Positions 43,326-53,186 of a stretch of 64,000 nucleotides of DNA are shown one piece after another. The stretch is from Chitinophaga sp. Ak27 (GTDB taxonomy: Bacteria; Bacteroidota; Bacteroidia; Chitinophagales; Chitinophagaceae). Where the stretch lies: NCBI RefSeq assembly GCF_012726295.1, contig NZ_JABAOB010000001.1, forward strand, positions 558,001 through 622,000, written 5' to 3'. The notes under the pieces were generated by a model. That model saw only the letters and a list, made by a program, of their open reading frames with translations, was not told where the DNA came from and did not search any database. Within the stretch, counting starts at the first letter, position 1. Each line of letters opens with the position of its first letter. The position numbers were made by a program, and so were the translations under genes.

Positions 43326-44537
43326 TTGTTGATACAAGAGCGTCTTACCTACCTGCTCCGGCAGGCATTGAATCACTCGGCCACTGATGCGGAGCTGCAG
43401 GAACTGTCTGACCTGGTCAGGGATGACCTTACCGGTGACATTACGCAGCAGCTGGAAATGTTGTTGCAGAATGATCTTCCGGCTGCCAGCTATGATGCTG
43501 CCTACTGGGATACTATCGCCAGTAAAATACTGGCAGCAGATCAACTCACCACCCCCACACCGGTTATTGCCCTGCCGGCCCGCCGGCCACTACGCTGGAT
43601 ACCCGCTGCTGCGGCTGTACTACTATTGCTATCGGCTGGCTGGTATGCATGGCAGCATAAGTCCCCGCAAGCACCCGCTGTTGCAACAACTACATCTGCG
43701 ATCAAAAGCGATATAGCGCCCGGCGGCAACAAAGCCATGCTCACCCTGGCAGACGGCACACAGGTACCGCTGGACAGCACTGATGGCGAACCGTTGGCAC
43801 AACAAGGCAATACCCGGATCAGCAGGCCTTCCGGCGGGCAACTGATGTATACTTCTGTAGCAGGCAACTCCAACACGGCGGGAGCGTTTTCCTACAACAC
43901 CTTAAGCACGCCGCGGGGCGGGCAATTCCAGGTGACCCTGCCCGATGGCACCAAAGTATGGCTCAATGCCGCCAGCTCCCTCAGGTATCCCGTTGCTTTC
44001 AGCGGCCAAAGCAGGCAGGTGGCACTTACCGGTGAAGCCTATTTCGACGTAGCCCCTAATGCAGCCATGCCATTCAGGGTAACAACACGCACCGGGGGCG
44101 ACAGTCTCGAAGTGACGGTACTGGGCACGCAGTTCAATATCATGGCCTATGAAGATGAAGGCCTCATAAAGACTACCCTGCTGGAAGGCGCCGTAAAAGT
44201 AAGTAACCACCGTAGCAGTCAACAGCTGGCCCCAGGACAAGGCGCCCAGCTAGATAAACAAAATCACCAACTGGCCATCGTACCACATGTGAATACAGAA
44301 GAAGCCATCGCCTGGAAAAACGGGTTCATACAACTGGAAGGCAACGACATTGCCTCCGCTATGCGCCTCATCGCGCGCTGGTATAATATGGAGGTGGTGT
44401 ATAAAGCGCCTGTTACCGCACACTTCCGCGGTATCATACCCAGGAACGTACCGGTATCCCAGGTATTAAAAATGATGGAAATGACAGGAGAAGTGCATTT
44501 CGAGATCAGGGGAAGACAGATTATCGTGTCACCCTGA
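43326..44537 (+). CDS. FecR-family anti-sigma factor (locus 3), TTG start
   Basis: A 403-aa anti-sigma factor. No ATG exists between the upstream stop (43302-43304) and the conserved N-terminal helix (LIQERLTYLLRQALNHSATD), so a TTG start at 43326 (or 43329) is needed. The transmembrane segment is RWIPAAAAVLLLLSAGWYAW. The FecR domain is seen in TPRGGQFQVTLPDGTKVWLN and RQVALTGEAYFDVAPN. The C-terminal DUF4974-like domain is seen in ASAMRLIARWYNMEVVYKAP and FEIRGRQIIVSP. A rare start codon may keep the anti-sigma level low relative to sigma. Confidence 0.9.
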   Translation: MLIQERLTYLLRQALNHSATDAELQELSDLVRDDLTGDITQQLEMLLQNDLPAASYDAAYWDTIASKILAADQLTTPTPVIALPARRPLRWIPAAAAVLLLLSAGWYAWQHKSPQAPAVATTTSAIKSDIAPGGNKAMLTLADGTQVPLDSTDGEPLAQQGNTRISRPSGGQLMYTSVAGNSNTAGAFSYNTLSTPRGGQFQVTLPDGTKVWLNAASSLRYPVAFSGQSRQVALTGEAYFDVAPNAAMPFRVTTRTGGDSLEVTVLGTQFNIMAYEDEGLIKTTLLEGAVKVSNHRSSQQLAPGQGAQLDKQNHQLAIVPHVNTEEAIAWKNGFIQLEGNDIASAMRLIARWYNMEVVYKAPVTAHFRGIIPRNVPVSQVLKMMEMTGEVHFEIRGRQIIVSP

Positions 44538-44610
44538 CATTTACCTATACGTTAAAAAAACTGGTATCATGAGTCCTTAAGTTCCACTATCCCTTTACCC
44601 ATACAGGCAC

Positions 44611-44642
44611 AAAAAAACCGGAAGCGTTGCACCGCTCCCGGT
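44611..44642 (-). terminator. intrinsic terminator pointing antisense to susC (locus 3)
   Basis: The stem is 44617-44626 with 44633-44642, with a 6-nt loop. A44611-A44617 gives seven U on the minus strand. At 44622/44637 the sense strand has an A-C mismatch, but the minus-strand RNA has U-G, so the stem is fully paired only in the antisense RNA. It is the third instance of this design in the window. Confidence 0.75.
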
Positions 44643-44697
44643 AAAGCCTGGGTCTGTATGTAAAATCGCTTGTGACAATTATTCATTATTTACCCAA
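44611..44697 (-). ncRNA. candidate cis-antisense RNA across the susC leader (locus 3)
   Basis: Inferred. The minus strand has a perfect -7 box TACATTTG at 44704-44711, whose last base on the plus strand is the A of the susC ATG. A -33-like CTTG lies 20 bases further upstream on that strand. With the antisense terminator ending at 44611, a transcript of about 85-90 nt would cover the susC leader. The box has the same position relative to the susC start codon as at locus 1. Confidence 0.42.
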
Positions 44698-44710
44698 ACC
44701 ATACAAATGT

Positions 44711-47700
44711 ATGCAATTGATGCTTTTTTCCCAAGGCAGGCAAACTTGTGCCGCATGGGGCAAAAAATTTCCACGATTATCTGCAAAAACGGTACTGATC
44801 ATGAAATTAACGGTGCTTTTGATGACCATCACCCTGCTACAGGTCCACGCAGCAGGGTATGCACAAACAGTTACCCTATCACAACGCAATGCGTCCCTGG
44901 ATAAAATTTTCCAGGAGATCCGGAAGCAAACCGGTTACAGTTTCCTGTATACAGATGAACAACTATTACAGGGAAGAAAAGTAAGTCTCCAGCTAAAAAA
45001 TGTTCCCCTGGAACAAGCGCTGGACGCCTGCTTCCTGGATCAACCCCTCTCCTGGTCTATTTCCGATAAGGTGATCATCGTAAAACGGAAAGCCACACCC
45101 GGGGAAACAGCTCCCATCGTTGAAAAAGAAGTAAAAGGAAAAGTGACCAACGACAAAGGAGAGCCGCTTCCCGGCGCCACCATCCAGGTAAAAGGCACCA
45201 GCAAGGGCGTGGTGACCAACGAAAAAGGAGAATACACCATCGCGGTACCCAACGATAACGCTATATTGATCATCTCCTCCCTCGGTTATAACAAAATAGA
45301 AATACCGGTAGGCAACAGGAATGACCTGCCTGTTATGCTGCGTCCCTCCGCTTCCAATATCAACGAACTGGTGGTAGTAGGATACGGCGAACAGCGGAAA
45401 GGTAGTCTCAGCAGCGCTATTACATCTGTCTCTTCCAAAGATTTCCAGGATGCGCCGGTCAACCGGCTCGACCAGGTGCTGCAGGGACGTACCGCCGGTG
45501 TACAGGTCACCAATTCCGCCGGGGCGCCCGGAGGCGCCGTGCGTATACGTATCCGCGGTTCCAACTCTATCAATGGAGGCAATGATCCTATCTACGTAGT
45601 GGACGGCTTTGTAGGCGCAGACTTCTTTGCTATTAACCCCGATGATATCGAGTCGATACAGGTATTGAAAGATGCTGCTGCCACCGCCATCTACGGCAGC
45701 AGGGGCTCTAATGGCGTGATCCTCGTCACCACCAAAAAAGGTAATAAAGGCGGATTGAGCGTCAACTTCACCACCCGCTTGTCATCATCCACCGTATTGA
45801 AAAAACTGGACTTGCTCAATGCAGCCGATTTCGCAGAAACTGCCAATGCTCATGCGGTAGCCGTTGGTACCACACCTAAGTTTACCGATGCGCAGATCGC
45901 GGAGTTTCGTACCAAAGGTGGCACCAACTGGCAGGATGAAATCTTCCGCGTAGCGCCCACCCAGGAATATCTATTAAACCTCTCCGGCGGAAACGATAAA
46001 TCCACTTATTTCATTTCCGGCAATTACCTGAACCAGGATGGGGTGATAAATAACTCTTCCTATAAACGCTATACGGTAAGATCCAATATTAATTCCAAGC
46101 TATCCGACCGGGTATCTACTTTCCTCAATATCACCGGTTCGTATAGCAGCTCACAAAATGTAGATATTCCTCCTGATGGCCCCAGCAGCCCCCTCGCACA
46201 AGCCATCACCTGGGCGCCTACCACGCCGGTGCGCAATGCCGATGGCAGCTACGTTATCAGCGACCCTGTAGGGTCTTTGTTTTATAACCCGGTAGCGCTC
46301 ACCGAAAACAGGCTGGCAGTAAAAGATCGCATGCTCGCCAATATGATAGGTGGCTTCAAATTCAATATCATTCCCGGGCTTACGTTCAACCTGCAATACG
46401 GCGCCAATTACCTGCAAACCGACGACAAGAGTTTCGCCGGCAAAATCACAAACAACAATGTCTCCTCTTCCAGTATACGTTCGGGCAAAGACATCGTGTT
46501 ACAGAATACCAACACACTGAACTACCGGAAAACATTCAACCAGGTACATAACATCGATATCACGGCGGTGATGGAATACCAGCAAGGAACTTCCAATTAC
46601 TCATCTGCCGGCGCATCCAACCTTACCTATGAAAACTTCCAGTGGAATAACCTGGCACTGGGTACCCCTGGTAGCCCTTCCTCTGGTTATTCAAAATGGG
46701 CGATATTTTCCCTGGTAGGACGCGTGAACTACAGCTACCGCGATAAATACCTCGTATCAGCCGCTATCCGCCGCGATGGATCTTCCAAATTCCAGGGTAA
46801 TAATAAATACGGCCATTTCCCTTCCGTTTCCGCCGGATGGGTGGTGAGCAACGAATCCTTTATGCAGGACCAGCATACTTTCAGCAACTTGAAAATACGC
46901 GGCAGTTGGGGACTTACCGGCAACCAGGCCGTTAGTCCCTATAGTACACTTTCATCCTATTCCAATATAGCCGCATCGTTTACCAACAACAGTCACCTCG
47001 TGGGCCTGATGATGGGCAACATCGGCAATCCTGACCTGAAATGGGAAACCACCGAACAACAAGATGTGGGAATAGATATCGGGTTATTAAAAGGTCGTGT
47101 AAACGTTACTGCAGATTACTTTGTAAAGAAAACCCGCGACCTGCTGCTGGTAGAAACCTTACCCATGTACCTCGGTGGTAACCCCATTACCAGGAACGTT
47201 GGCTCCGTACAGAATAAAGGCTGGGAATTTTCTATCGACGGCGATGTCATCAACCACGGTGCCGTGACCTGGAACACCGGATTCAACGTGTCTTTCAACC
47301 GGAACGAAGTGCTTTCCCTCGGCGAAGGAAAAACCCGCATCTTCGATCCTAACAACCGAAGAATAGGCGGTGGTATGTCGCCCCAATCAGAATTTGTGGT
47401 AATGCCTGGTCAGTCACTCGGCGCTATCTGGGGCCTCACTTACCTAGGCACCTGGAAACCCGGCGATGCCAAAGCCAGCCAGTACGGCGCCAAAGCCGGC
47501 GACTCCCGCTATCTCGACCTGGACAATAGCGGCACCATCGACGCCAACGACTATCATGTGATCGGTACCGGTATTCCCAAAACTTCTATCGGCTGGAATA
47601 ATACCGTTGCCTATAAGAGATTTACGCTGAACTTACTGTTCCAGGGACTCTTTGGGTTTGACCGCCTGAACTACAACAGCGCCGCAGCCATGTACTATGG

Positions 47701-48070
47701 CGGCGATGCACGCGAAGCCACCCTGGCAGCCATCAAAGACCGCTACATTCCCGGTGTGAATGAAACCTCAGATATACCGGCGTTCAGCACCACCAACCGC
47801 AACTTCACGCAAAGCAGCCGTTTCTTGGAAAAAGGTGACTTCCTGCGCCTGAAGAATGTGAGCCTCGCTTATACCCTTCCTAAATCAGCGCTGAAAAATG
47901 CGCTTGGCGTTAAGGTATTTATCAGCGCTACTAACCTGTTGACCATCACCAACTACAGCGGCCTGGATCCGGAAAGCAATTCATCTGCAGGCGATATCAG
48001 GCAGGGTATTGACTATGGCACTTATCCAAATGTAAAAACCATTACCGGTGGCGTAACACTCAGCTTTTAA
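44711..48070 (+). CDS. SusC/RagA-family TonB-dependent receptor with STN domain (locus 3)
   Basis: An outer-membrane receptor of about 1119 aa. The ATG at 44711 (MQLMLFSQGRQTCAAWGKKF) is preferred over a GTG at 44672. A signal-like helix (LTVLLMTITLLQVHAAGYAQ) is followed by a STN domain (NASLDKIFQEIRKQTGYSFL), then the carboxypeptidase-regulatory-like domain (EVKGKVTNDKGEPLPGATIQ). The plug has LVVVGYGEQRKGSLSSAITS, and the barrel ends in GGVTLSF. Together with the SusD and GH16 genes downstream it is likely to import beta-glucan oligosaccharides; that substrate is inferred from the enzyme, not from the receptor. Confidence 0.93.
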   Translation: MQLMLFSQGRQTCAAWGKKFPRLSAKTVLIMKLTVLLMTITLLQVHAAGYAQTVTLSQRNASLDKIFQEIRKQTGYSFLYTDEQLLQGRKVSLQLKNVPLEQALDACFLDQPLSWSISDKVIIVKRKATPGETAPIVEKEVKGKVTNDKGEPLPGATIQVKGTSKGVVTNEKGEYTIAVPNDNAILIISSLGYNKIEIPVGNRNDLPVMLRPSASNINELVVVGYGEQRKGSLSSAITSVSSKDFQDAPVNRLDQVLQGRTAGVQVTNSAGAPGGAVRIRIRGSNSINGGNDPIYVVDGFVGADFFAINPDDIESIQVLKDAAATAIYGSRGSNGVILVTTKKGNKGGLSVNFTTRLSSSTVLKKLDLLNAADFAETANAHAVAVGTTPKFTDAQIAEFRTKGGTNWQDEIFRVAPTQEYLLNLSGGNDKSTYFISGNYLNQDGVINNSSYKRYTVRSNINSKLSDRVSTFLNITGSYSSSQNVDIPPDGPSSPLAQAITWAPTTPVRNADGSYVISDPVGSLFYNPVALTENRLAVKDRMLANMIGGFKFNIIPGLTFNLQYGANYLQTDDKSFAGKITNNNVSSSSIRSGKDIVLQNTNTLNYRKTFNQVHNIDITAVMEYQQGTSNYSSAGASNLTYENFQWNNLALGTPGSPSSGYSKWAIFSLVGRVNYSYRDKYLVSAAIRRDGSSKFQGNNKYGHFPSVSAGWVVSNESFMQDQHTFSNLKIRGSWGLTGNQAVSPYSTLSSYSNIAASFTNNSHLVGLMMGNIGNPDLKWETTEQQDVGIDIGLLKGRVNVTADYFVKKTRDLLLVETLPMYLGGNPITRNVGSVQNKGWEFSIDGDVINHGAVTWNTGFNVSFNRNEVLSLGEGKTRIFDPNNRRIGGGMSPQSEFVVMPGQSLGAIWGLTYLGTWKPGDAKASQYGAKAGDSRYLDLDNSGTIDANDYHVIGTGIPKTSIGWNNTVAYKRFTLNLLFQGLFGFDRLNYNSAAAMYYGGDAREATLAAIKDRYIPGVNETSDIPAFSTTNRNFTQSSRFLEKGDFLRLKNVSLAYTLPKSALKNALGVKVFISATNLLTITNYSGLDPESNSSAGDIRQGIDYGTYPNVKTITGGVTLSF

Positions 48071-48082
48071 AAAATAACGGTC

Positions 48083-49552
48083 ATGACTAAACGATACAAT
48101 ATGAAACATACTATATACCTGGTACTCTGCCTCATGCTGGCGGCGGGGTGCAGCAAACAGCTAAATGAAGAGCCTCGTGGACTGGTAGCCGGCAAGGACG
48201 CCCTCAGCAGCCAGGCAGGTCTGGAAGCCGTATTGTCCGGCGCCTACGGCAGCCTGCTGGTACCATGGACCAGTGGCTTTACCTCCGTGGCACAAATAGC
48301 CATGACGATGGGCGGCGATGACCTTACCACCCACGCTGGCTCCAACAAGGAAGAATTCAGGGAATTCGACCGCTTCAACGTTTCTTCCCTGAATGGCCGG
48401 ATGCCCCCCATCTGGTTAGGATGTTACAAAACCATACAATCTACCACCAATATCATCAACAACTATACGGCCGTACAGGGAGGAAATCCCGACAGTATCC
48501 GCGCCATGGTGGGTGAAGCCAGCTACCTGCGGGGGCTCTGCTACTACTGGCTCACCAGGCTGTGGGGAGAAGTGCCGATCATCCCTTCCGAAATATACTC
48601 GCCAGATTATCTCACACTGAAAAAGAGCAAACCTGCCGAAATATATGCCCTGATAGAAGCAGACCTGAAAAGAGCAGAAGAATGGATGCCCAATGCCCGC
48701 CGCAGCTCTGGCCGCCCGAATAAAGGCGCCGCCAAAGCCCTGTTGGCAGATGTTTATCTCACGGAAGCCGGATGGCCGCTGAAAAACCAGTCAAGGTATG
48801 CACTGGCAGCTGCTAAAGCCAAAGAAGTGATTGACAATAAAACGTTGTATGGATTTGATCTTTACCAGGGCGATTACCTGAAGATCTTCGCCGGCGGCAC
48901 CGTGGAAGACGTATTCACCCTCTTCACCCGCGGACAGTGGATCACCTATAACTCTTTCTATGGCTTGTCTACCATGCCTGAAGATGAAGGTGGCTGGAGC
49001 GACTTCTTCCCGGAGCTCAACTTCTTCAACAATTTCCCGGCAGGCACCCGGAAAGATGCCACTTTCAGCACACAGTTTACGCTGAGCGACGGCAAAACCA
49101 TTTCCTGGCAACAAACCAGCACCAAACATCCTTACTATAAAAAATTCACCATCCAGTCAGGCGCGCGCAATGTGTATATGTCCGCCAATCCCGTAATTAT
49201 GATGCGATACGCACATGTACTGCTGATTTACGCAGAAGCCCAGGCACGGTCTGCCGGCGCACCTAACAGCGACGCCTATACGGCTATTAATGCCGTGCGT
49301 CAGCGCGCCGGACTGGCTAACCTGCCAGCAGGTATGTCCGGCGCTGATTTTGCCACCGCGGTGGTAAATGAACGCGCCTGGGAATTTGCCGGCGAATGGA
49401 ACCGTTGGTTCGACCTGGTAAGACTGGAACAGGTAGAAGCAGCCAATGCCAATAAAAATCCGGGAGATCTGCCACCTTCCGGTACCATTACCAAAGCGAA
49501 TTACTGGATGCCCATACCCGGTGCAGATGCTGTAATAAACCCGAATTTATGA
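48083..49552 (+). CDS. SusD/RagB-family outer-membrane lipoprotein (locus 3)
   Basis: A 489-aa SusD homologue. The signal peptide has its lipobox in LMLAAGC and continues KQLNEEPRGL; a second ATG at 48101 is an equally good start. Typical SusD features are AGLEAVLSGAYGSLLVPW, GEASYLRGLCYYWLTRLWGE, the AEIYALIEADLKRAEEWM helix, and near the end NERAWEFAGEWNRWFDLVRL. It starts 12 bases after susC and is followed by the GH16 gene after 118 bp. Confidence 0.95.
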   Translation: MTKRYNMKHTIYLVLCLMLAAGCSKQLNEEPRGLVAGKDALSSQAGLEAVLSGAYGSLLVPWTSGFTSVAQIAMTMGGDDLTTHAGSNKEEFREFDRFNVSSLNGRMPPIWLGCYKTIQSTTNIINNYTAVQGGNPDSIRAMVGEASYLRGLCYYWLTRLWGEVPIIPSEIYSPDYLTLKKSKPAEIYALIEADLKRAEEWMPNARRSSGRPNKGAAKALLADVYLTEAGWPLKNQSRYALAAAKAKEVIDNKTLYGFDLYQGDYLKIFAGGTVEDVFTLFTRGQWITYNSFYGLSTMPEDEGGWSDFFPELNFFNNFPAGTRKDATFSTQFTLSDGKTISWQQTSTKHPYYKKFTIQSGARNVYMSANPVIMMRYAHVLLIYAEAQARSAGAPNSDAYTAINAVRQRAGLANLPAGMSGADFATAVVNERAWEFAGEWNRWFDLVRLEQVEAANANKNPGDLPPSGTITKANYWMPIPGADAVINPNL

Positions 49553-49619
49553 CCTTTTAGATGAGCAAATGATCCTATGTAAGTAATCCTCTAACCACGT
49601 AAACAAAACCCGAAAACCC

Positions 49620-49650
49620 GGATCAGCCCCGCATAAAGCGGGACTGATCC
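49620..49650. other. intercistronic stem-loop between susD and the GH16 gene
   Basis: A 13-bp stem (49620-49632 with 49638-49650) has one C-A mismatch and a 5-nt loop. It lies 21 bases before the GH16 start and has no U-run on the plus strand, so it is not a simple terminator for susCD. It may protect mRNA ends or modulate GH16 expression. As with the antisense terminators, the mismatch becomes G-U on the minus strand, but a good U-run is missing there too. Confidence 0.45.
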
Positions 49651-49670
49651 ATCCACCAAAATGAAGCGTT

Positions 49671-52600
49671 ATGAAAAAGATGTCTACACTCTTGCTGGTG
49701 TTGAGCATGCTGCTATGCAGCCGCCTCCACGCCCAATACCTTCTGCTGGATGATATGGAAGGTCATGGTCCCTGCTCCGGCAAATGGACCTACTATGCCG
49801 GTAACACCACTACCGGGAAAGTGCAGTTTGGGGTACCTAATCCCAATCCATCCGGGCTCAATACCAGCCCCCTGGTAGCTAAATTTATCAAAGACACCAG
49901 CTGCTTTGAGTACATGAGCACCTCCGTTTCCCTGAAAGATTCGTTCAATCTTTCTTCCAACAGCACCTTCAAAATGCTGGTATATAGCAACGTTCAGGAA
50001 GATATCATGTTTAAGCTGCAGCCGGGCACCAATTACAGCAAAGCGGTATACTTCACCTACAGACCTTCCCGCGTGAACCAGTGGGAAGAAGCCACCTTCA
50101 ACTTTCAAAGTGTAAAAAACAGGACCGACTTTAACACCATCGCCATACAGTTTATTGATGGCAAGAAAGCCAATGGTATCCTGTATTTCGACCTGGTACA
50201 GGCGCCCAATCCTACCAATATCGTCTTAAAAGATACCACTATCAGGATGGGAAATGAAAACGGCGTCGTGCTCACTGCCAAGGTAAACGGAGGCGCATTC
50301 AGTTCCACGCTCCATACCAGCAGCTGGGTAGCCTCCAACCTGCCGGCAGGCGTTACGATCGGCAACGTACAGCGGCTCAATGACACGATTGCCCTGGTGA
50401 CGCTCAGCGGCAACTCGCCCGCTAACTATTCCCGCACCGCCCTTAAACTCACCGTGGCCGGCGCCGAACTGGACAGCGCTAACGTGGCCTCCTATACAGT
50501 AAAAGGCAACGTGGTATTTGAAGGCAATCCCGACTGGACCCTGGTATTTGCCGATGAATTTAATACCAACGGTATGCCTGATGCCAGCAAATGGAAAATA
50601 GATCCACATCCTAAAGGCTGGATCAATGGAGAGCAGGAAGTATATACGGATAGTACACACGATAATGCGCGTGTAAGAAACGGTAACCTGGTGATCACCG
50701 GGAAAAAAGACTTCCCTAACGGCAATACCACCGAGCCCTGGTCATCCGGCATGTTGATCACACAGGGGAAATTTGATTTCCTGTATGGCCGCGTAGATGT
50801 AAGAGCCAAGCTTCCCCGCGCCCGCGGCTCCTGGCCTGCCATCTGGCTCATGCCTACCTCCGGCGTCTACGGTGGATGGCCCAAAAGCGGGGAACTCGAT
50901 ATCATGGAACATGTGGGTAATAACTTCGGTACCGTATTATCTACCATTCATACCCAAAACCATAACTGGACCAATGGCGGCGGTATTTCCGCCAGCAAGA
51001 AACTAATGGATGCTGACACTGCTTATCATGTATATAGCATGGAATGGGCGCCCGACACCCTCCGGTTTATATATGATTCTACGGTGATCCTTACCTACCC
51101 CAATCCACATACCGACTGGAAAGACTGGCCTTTCGACCAGAAATTCTACCTGATCCTGAACGTCGCTATTGGCGGCGGCATGGGAGGTAATATTGTAGAA
51201 GCCGACTGGCCAGACAGTATGCAGGTAGACTATGCACGCATCTACCAAAAAGGGCTGGGTACACCAGTATTGGACACCATTAAAGTAACGCCAGCAGACC
51301 TTTCCTTCCTCGCTGGCAAACAACAGCAGTATACAGCCAAGGCGTTTGATGAGAACGGGTATCCCATGGCCATTACACCGGTATGGAGTATTACCGGCAC
51401 TGGCAATACCATTACGGCCAACGGATTGGCAACCCTGAACAGCTCCGGCAAAGTAAGCGCCACCGCCACCGTCGACACTATTACTAAAACAGGCAATACC
51501 AACGTCAACGTGCGGGCTACCAATTACCGGAACCTACCCGTAAAAATACAGGCAGAAAGCTTTGACAACAGTAATGCCTGCTGCACCGAAACCACGGCCG
51601 ACATAGGAGGAGGGCTGGATGTAAGCTATATCGGCGCAAATACCTGGTTTGAATATGACCTCAACGTGCCCCGGGCTGATACCTACCGCCTGCAATTCCG
51701 TGTAGCAGTAAATTCGCTTGCCAGCCTGAAGATACAGCTGGATACCTCTACCCTGCAAACCGTGAACCTGCCTGTCAGCGGCGGTTGGCAGAAATGGATA
51801 ACGGTTACGTCGGCGCCTATACGATTGGAACAGGGGCAGCAAACCATCAGGATCGTATCCAACAAAGATGGATGGAACTTCAACTGGCTAAGCGTTTTCC
51901 GTGCTGATTCCATCGGCTTGTCGCGCATTACCATCAAGCCCGACAGCGCTACCCTGAATACCGGTCAAACGCAGCAATTTACCGCTGCAGGCTATGGTCA
52001 AGACAGCAGCATATTTGCAATATCGCCGGCATGGTCAGTATCCGGTGGTGGCAGCATCAGTGCCAGCGGTCTCTTTACGGCAGGCACTACCGGCAACTAC
52101 CTAGTACAGGCTACGGCGGCTGGCATAACAGATGCCGCCATCGTACAGGTAATTACACCCCCAGCTCTTACCCGCATTGTACTCACACCCGATACGGTAA
52201 CTGTACCATTAGGCGCCTCACAGCAGTTCATCGCCAAAGGCTATGACCAGCGTGACAGCCTCTTTGCCTTTAAGCCCATATGGAGTACCAGCGACCCGGC
52301 AAATACCATCGACACCACCGGCGTATTTACCGCCGGTAATGCAGTGGGCACCTATAGCGTAACCGCCAGCTCCGGCGCCATATCCGCCACAGCAGTCGCA
52401 GCAACGGGCTATACCTGTACAGTAAATGATAAATACGAAGCTGAAAGCGCTTCCAACCGGGCAACAGGCCCTATCCTGGAAACCTGTACCGATGTGGGAG
52501 GAGGCCAGGATTTCACCAACCTGCATGTCAACGACTGGTGGGCATATAACACCCTGAATGTTCCTGTAAAAGGTAAATATACCATCAGCATCCGCGTATC

Positions 52601-53093
52601 GTCTACCGCCGCTGCCAGCGTATGGATAGGACATAGCGGGTTTAATTTTGGTACCATCAGCATTCCATCTACCGGCGGTACCTGGCGCACTATCAAGGCA
52701 ACGATCACATTGCCTGCACTCAGCTATACCGGCATACATGTGCAATCGGGCGCCTTTAAGTTCAACTGGTTCAGCATCGACAACTGCGCCGTAGATACTT
52801 CTACCGCCCGCATGGCTTATATTAAGCCCGAAGCAATGGCGGAAAGCGCCACACCGGCCCAACTGCTGCCCTACCCTAACCCCACGAACGGGCAGTTAAC
52901 CATTAACCTGAACGGCGCTACTTACCGGATGGTTACGTTGATGGATATACGTGGTAACATCCTGCGGCAATGGATGATCCCGAAAGGAGAAAGGCAACTC
53001 AACAAAAACATCAGTACGCTGCCAAGCGGTACTTATATCCTGAAGCTGGAAGGAGAGAACAAAACAAAAACTTTCCGGGTAGTTAAAATTTAA
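49671..53093 (+). CDS. multidomain GH16 beta-glucanase (laminarinase-like) with CBM6 modules and T9SS tail
   Basis: A secreted endo-beta-glucanase of 1140 aa. A signal peptide (MSTLLLVLSMLLCSRLHAQ) is followed by a jelly-roll, CBM-like N-terminal domain (about 20-190). The GH16 domain (about 280-525) has the motif GELDIMEH, placing the nucleophile at Glu408 and the acid/base at Glu413; this spacing and RGSWPAIWLMPTS fit laminarinases. Three Ig-like Big_2-type domains occur (about 530-620 and two between 756 and 905; LSFLAGKQQQYTAKAFDENG). Two CBM6-like modules follow (from KIQAESF, about 624-755, and KYEAESA, about 921-1045). The last 75 residues are a type IX secretion sorting domain (PYPNPTNGQLTIN ... 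SGTYILKLEG). It is the last gene of locus 3 and suggests that the locus degrades beta-1,3-glucan at the cell surface or outside. Confidence 0.93.
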   Translation: MKKMSTLLLVLSMLLCSRLHAQYLLLDDMEGHGPCSGKWTYYAGNTTTGKVQFGVPNPNPSGLNTSPLVAKFIKDTSCFEYMSTSVSLKDSFNLSSNSTFKMLVYSNVQEDIMFKLQPGTNYSKAVYFTYRPSRVNQWEEATFNFQSVKNRTDFNTIAIQFIDGKKANGILYFDLVQAPNPTNIVLKDTTIRMGNENGVVLTAKVNGGAFSSTLHTSSWVASNLPAGVTIGNVQRLNDTIALVTLSGNSPANYSRTALKLTVAGAELDSANVASYTVKGNVVFEGNPDWTLVFADEFNTNGMPDASKWKIDPHPKGWINGEQEVYTDSTHDNARVRNGNLVITGKKDFPNGNTTEPWSSGMLITQGKFDFLYGRVDVRAKLPRARGSWPAIWLMPTSGVYGGWPKSGELDIMEHVGNNFGTVLSTIHTQNHNWTNGGGISASKKLMDADTAYHVYSMEWAPDTLRFIYDSTVILTYPNPHTDWKDWPFDQKFYLILNVAIGGGMGGNIVEADWPDSMQVDYARIYQKGLGTPVLDTIKVTPADLSFLAGKQQQYTAKAFDENGYPMAITPVWSITGTGNTITANGLATLNSSGKVSATATVDTITKTGNTNVNVRATNYRNLPVKIQAESFDNSNACCTETTADIGGGLDVSYIGANTWFEYDLNVPRADTYRLQFRVAVNSLASLKIQLDTSTLQTVNLPVSGGWQKWITVTSAPIRLEQGQQTIRIVSNKDGWNFNWLSVFRADSIGLSRITIKPDSATLNTGQTQQFTAAGYGQDSSIFAISPAWSVSGGGSISASGLFTAGTTGNYLVQATAAGITDAAIVQVITPPALTRIVLTPDTVTVPLGASQQFIAKGYDQRDSLFAFKPIWSTSDPANTIDTTGVFTAGNAVGTYSVTASSGAISATAVAATGYTCTVNDKYEAESASNRATGPILETCTDVGGGQDFTNLHVNDWWAYNTLNVPVKGKYTISIRVSSTAAASVWIGHSGFNFGTISIPSTGGTWRTIKATITLPALSYTGIHVQSGAFKFNWFSIDNCAVDTSTARMAYIKPEAMAESATPAQLLPYPNPTNGQLTINLNGATYRMVTLMDIRGNILRQWMIPKGERQLNKNISTLPSGTYILKLEGENKTKTFRVVKI

Positions 53094-53122
53094 TGATCGC
53101 ACACGCCATTGTGCTTTATGTG

Positions 53123-53154
53123 AAGCTGGTCTGCATAGACCAGCTTTACTTTTT
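53123..53154 (+). terminator. intrinsic terminator at the end of locus 3
   Basis: A perfect 10-bp stem AAGCTGGTCT (53123-53132) pairs with 53137-53146 around a 4-nt loop. A T-rich tail (T53150-T53154) follows. It lies 30 bases past the GH16 stop. Confidence 0.8.
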
Positions 53155-53186
53155 ACGTATATTTAGGTGAGATAATATTCTTCTAT

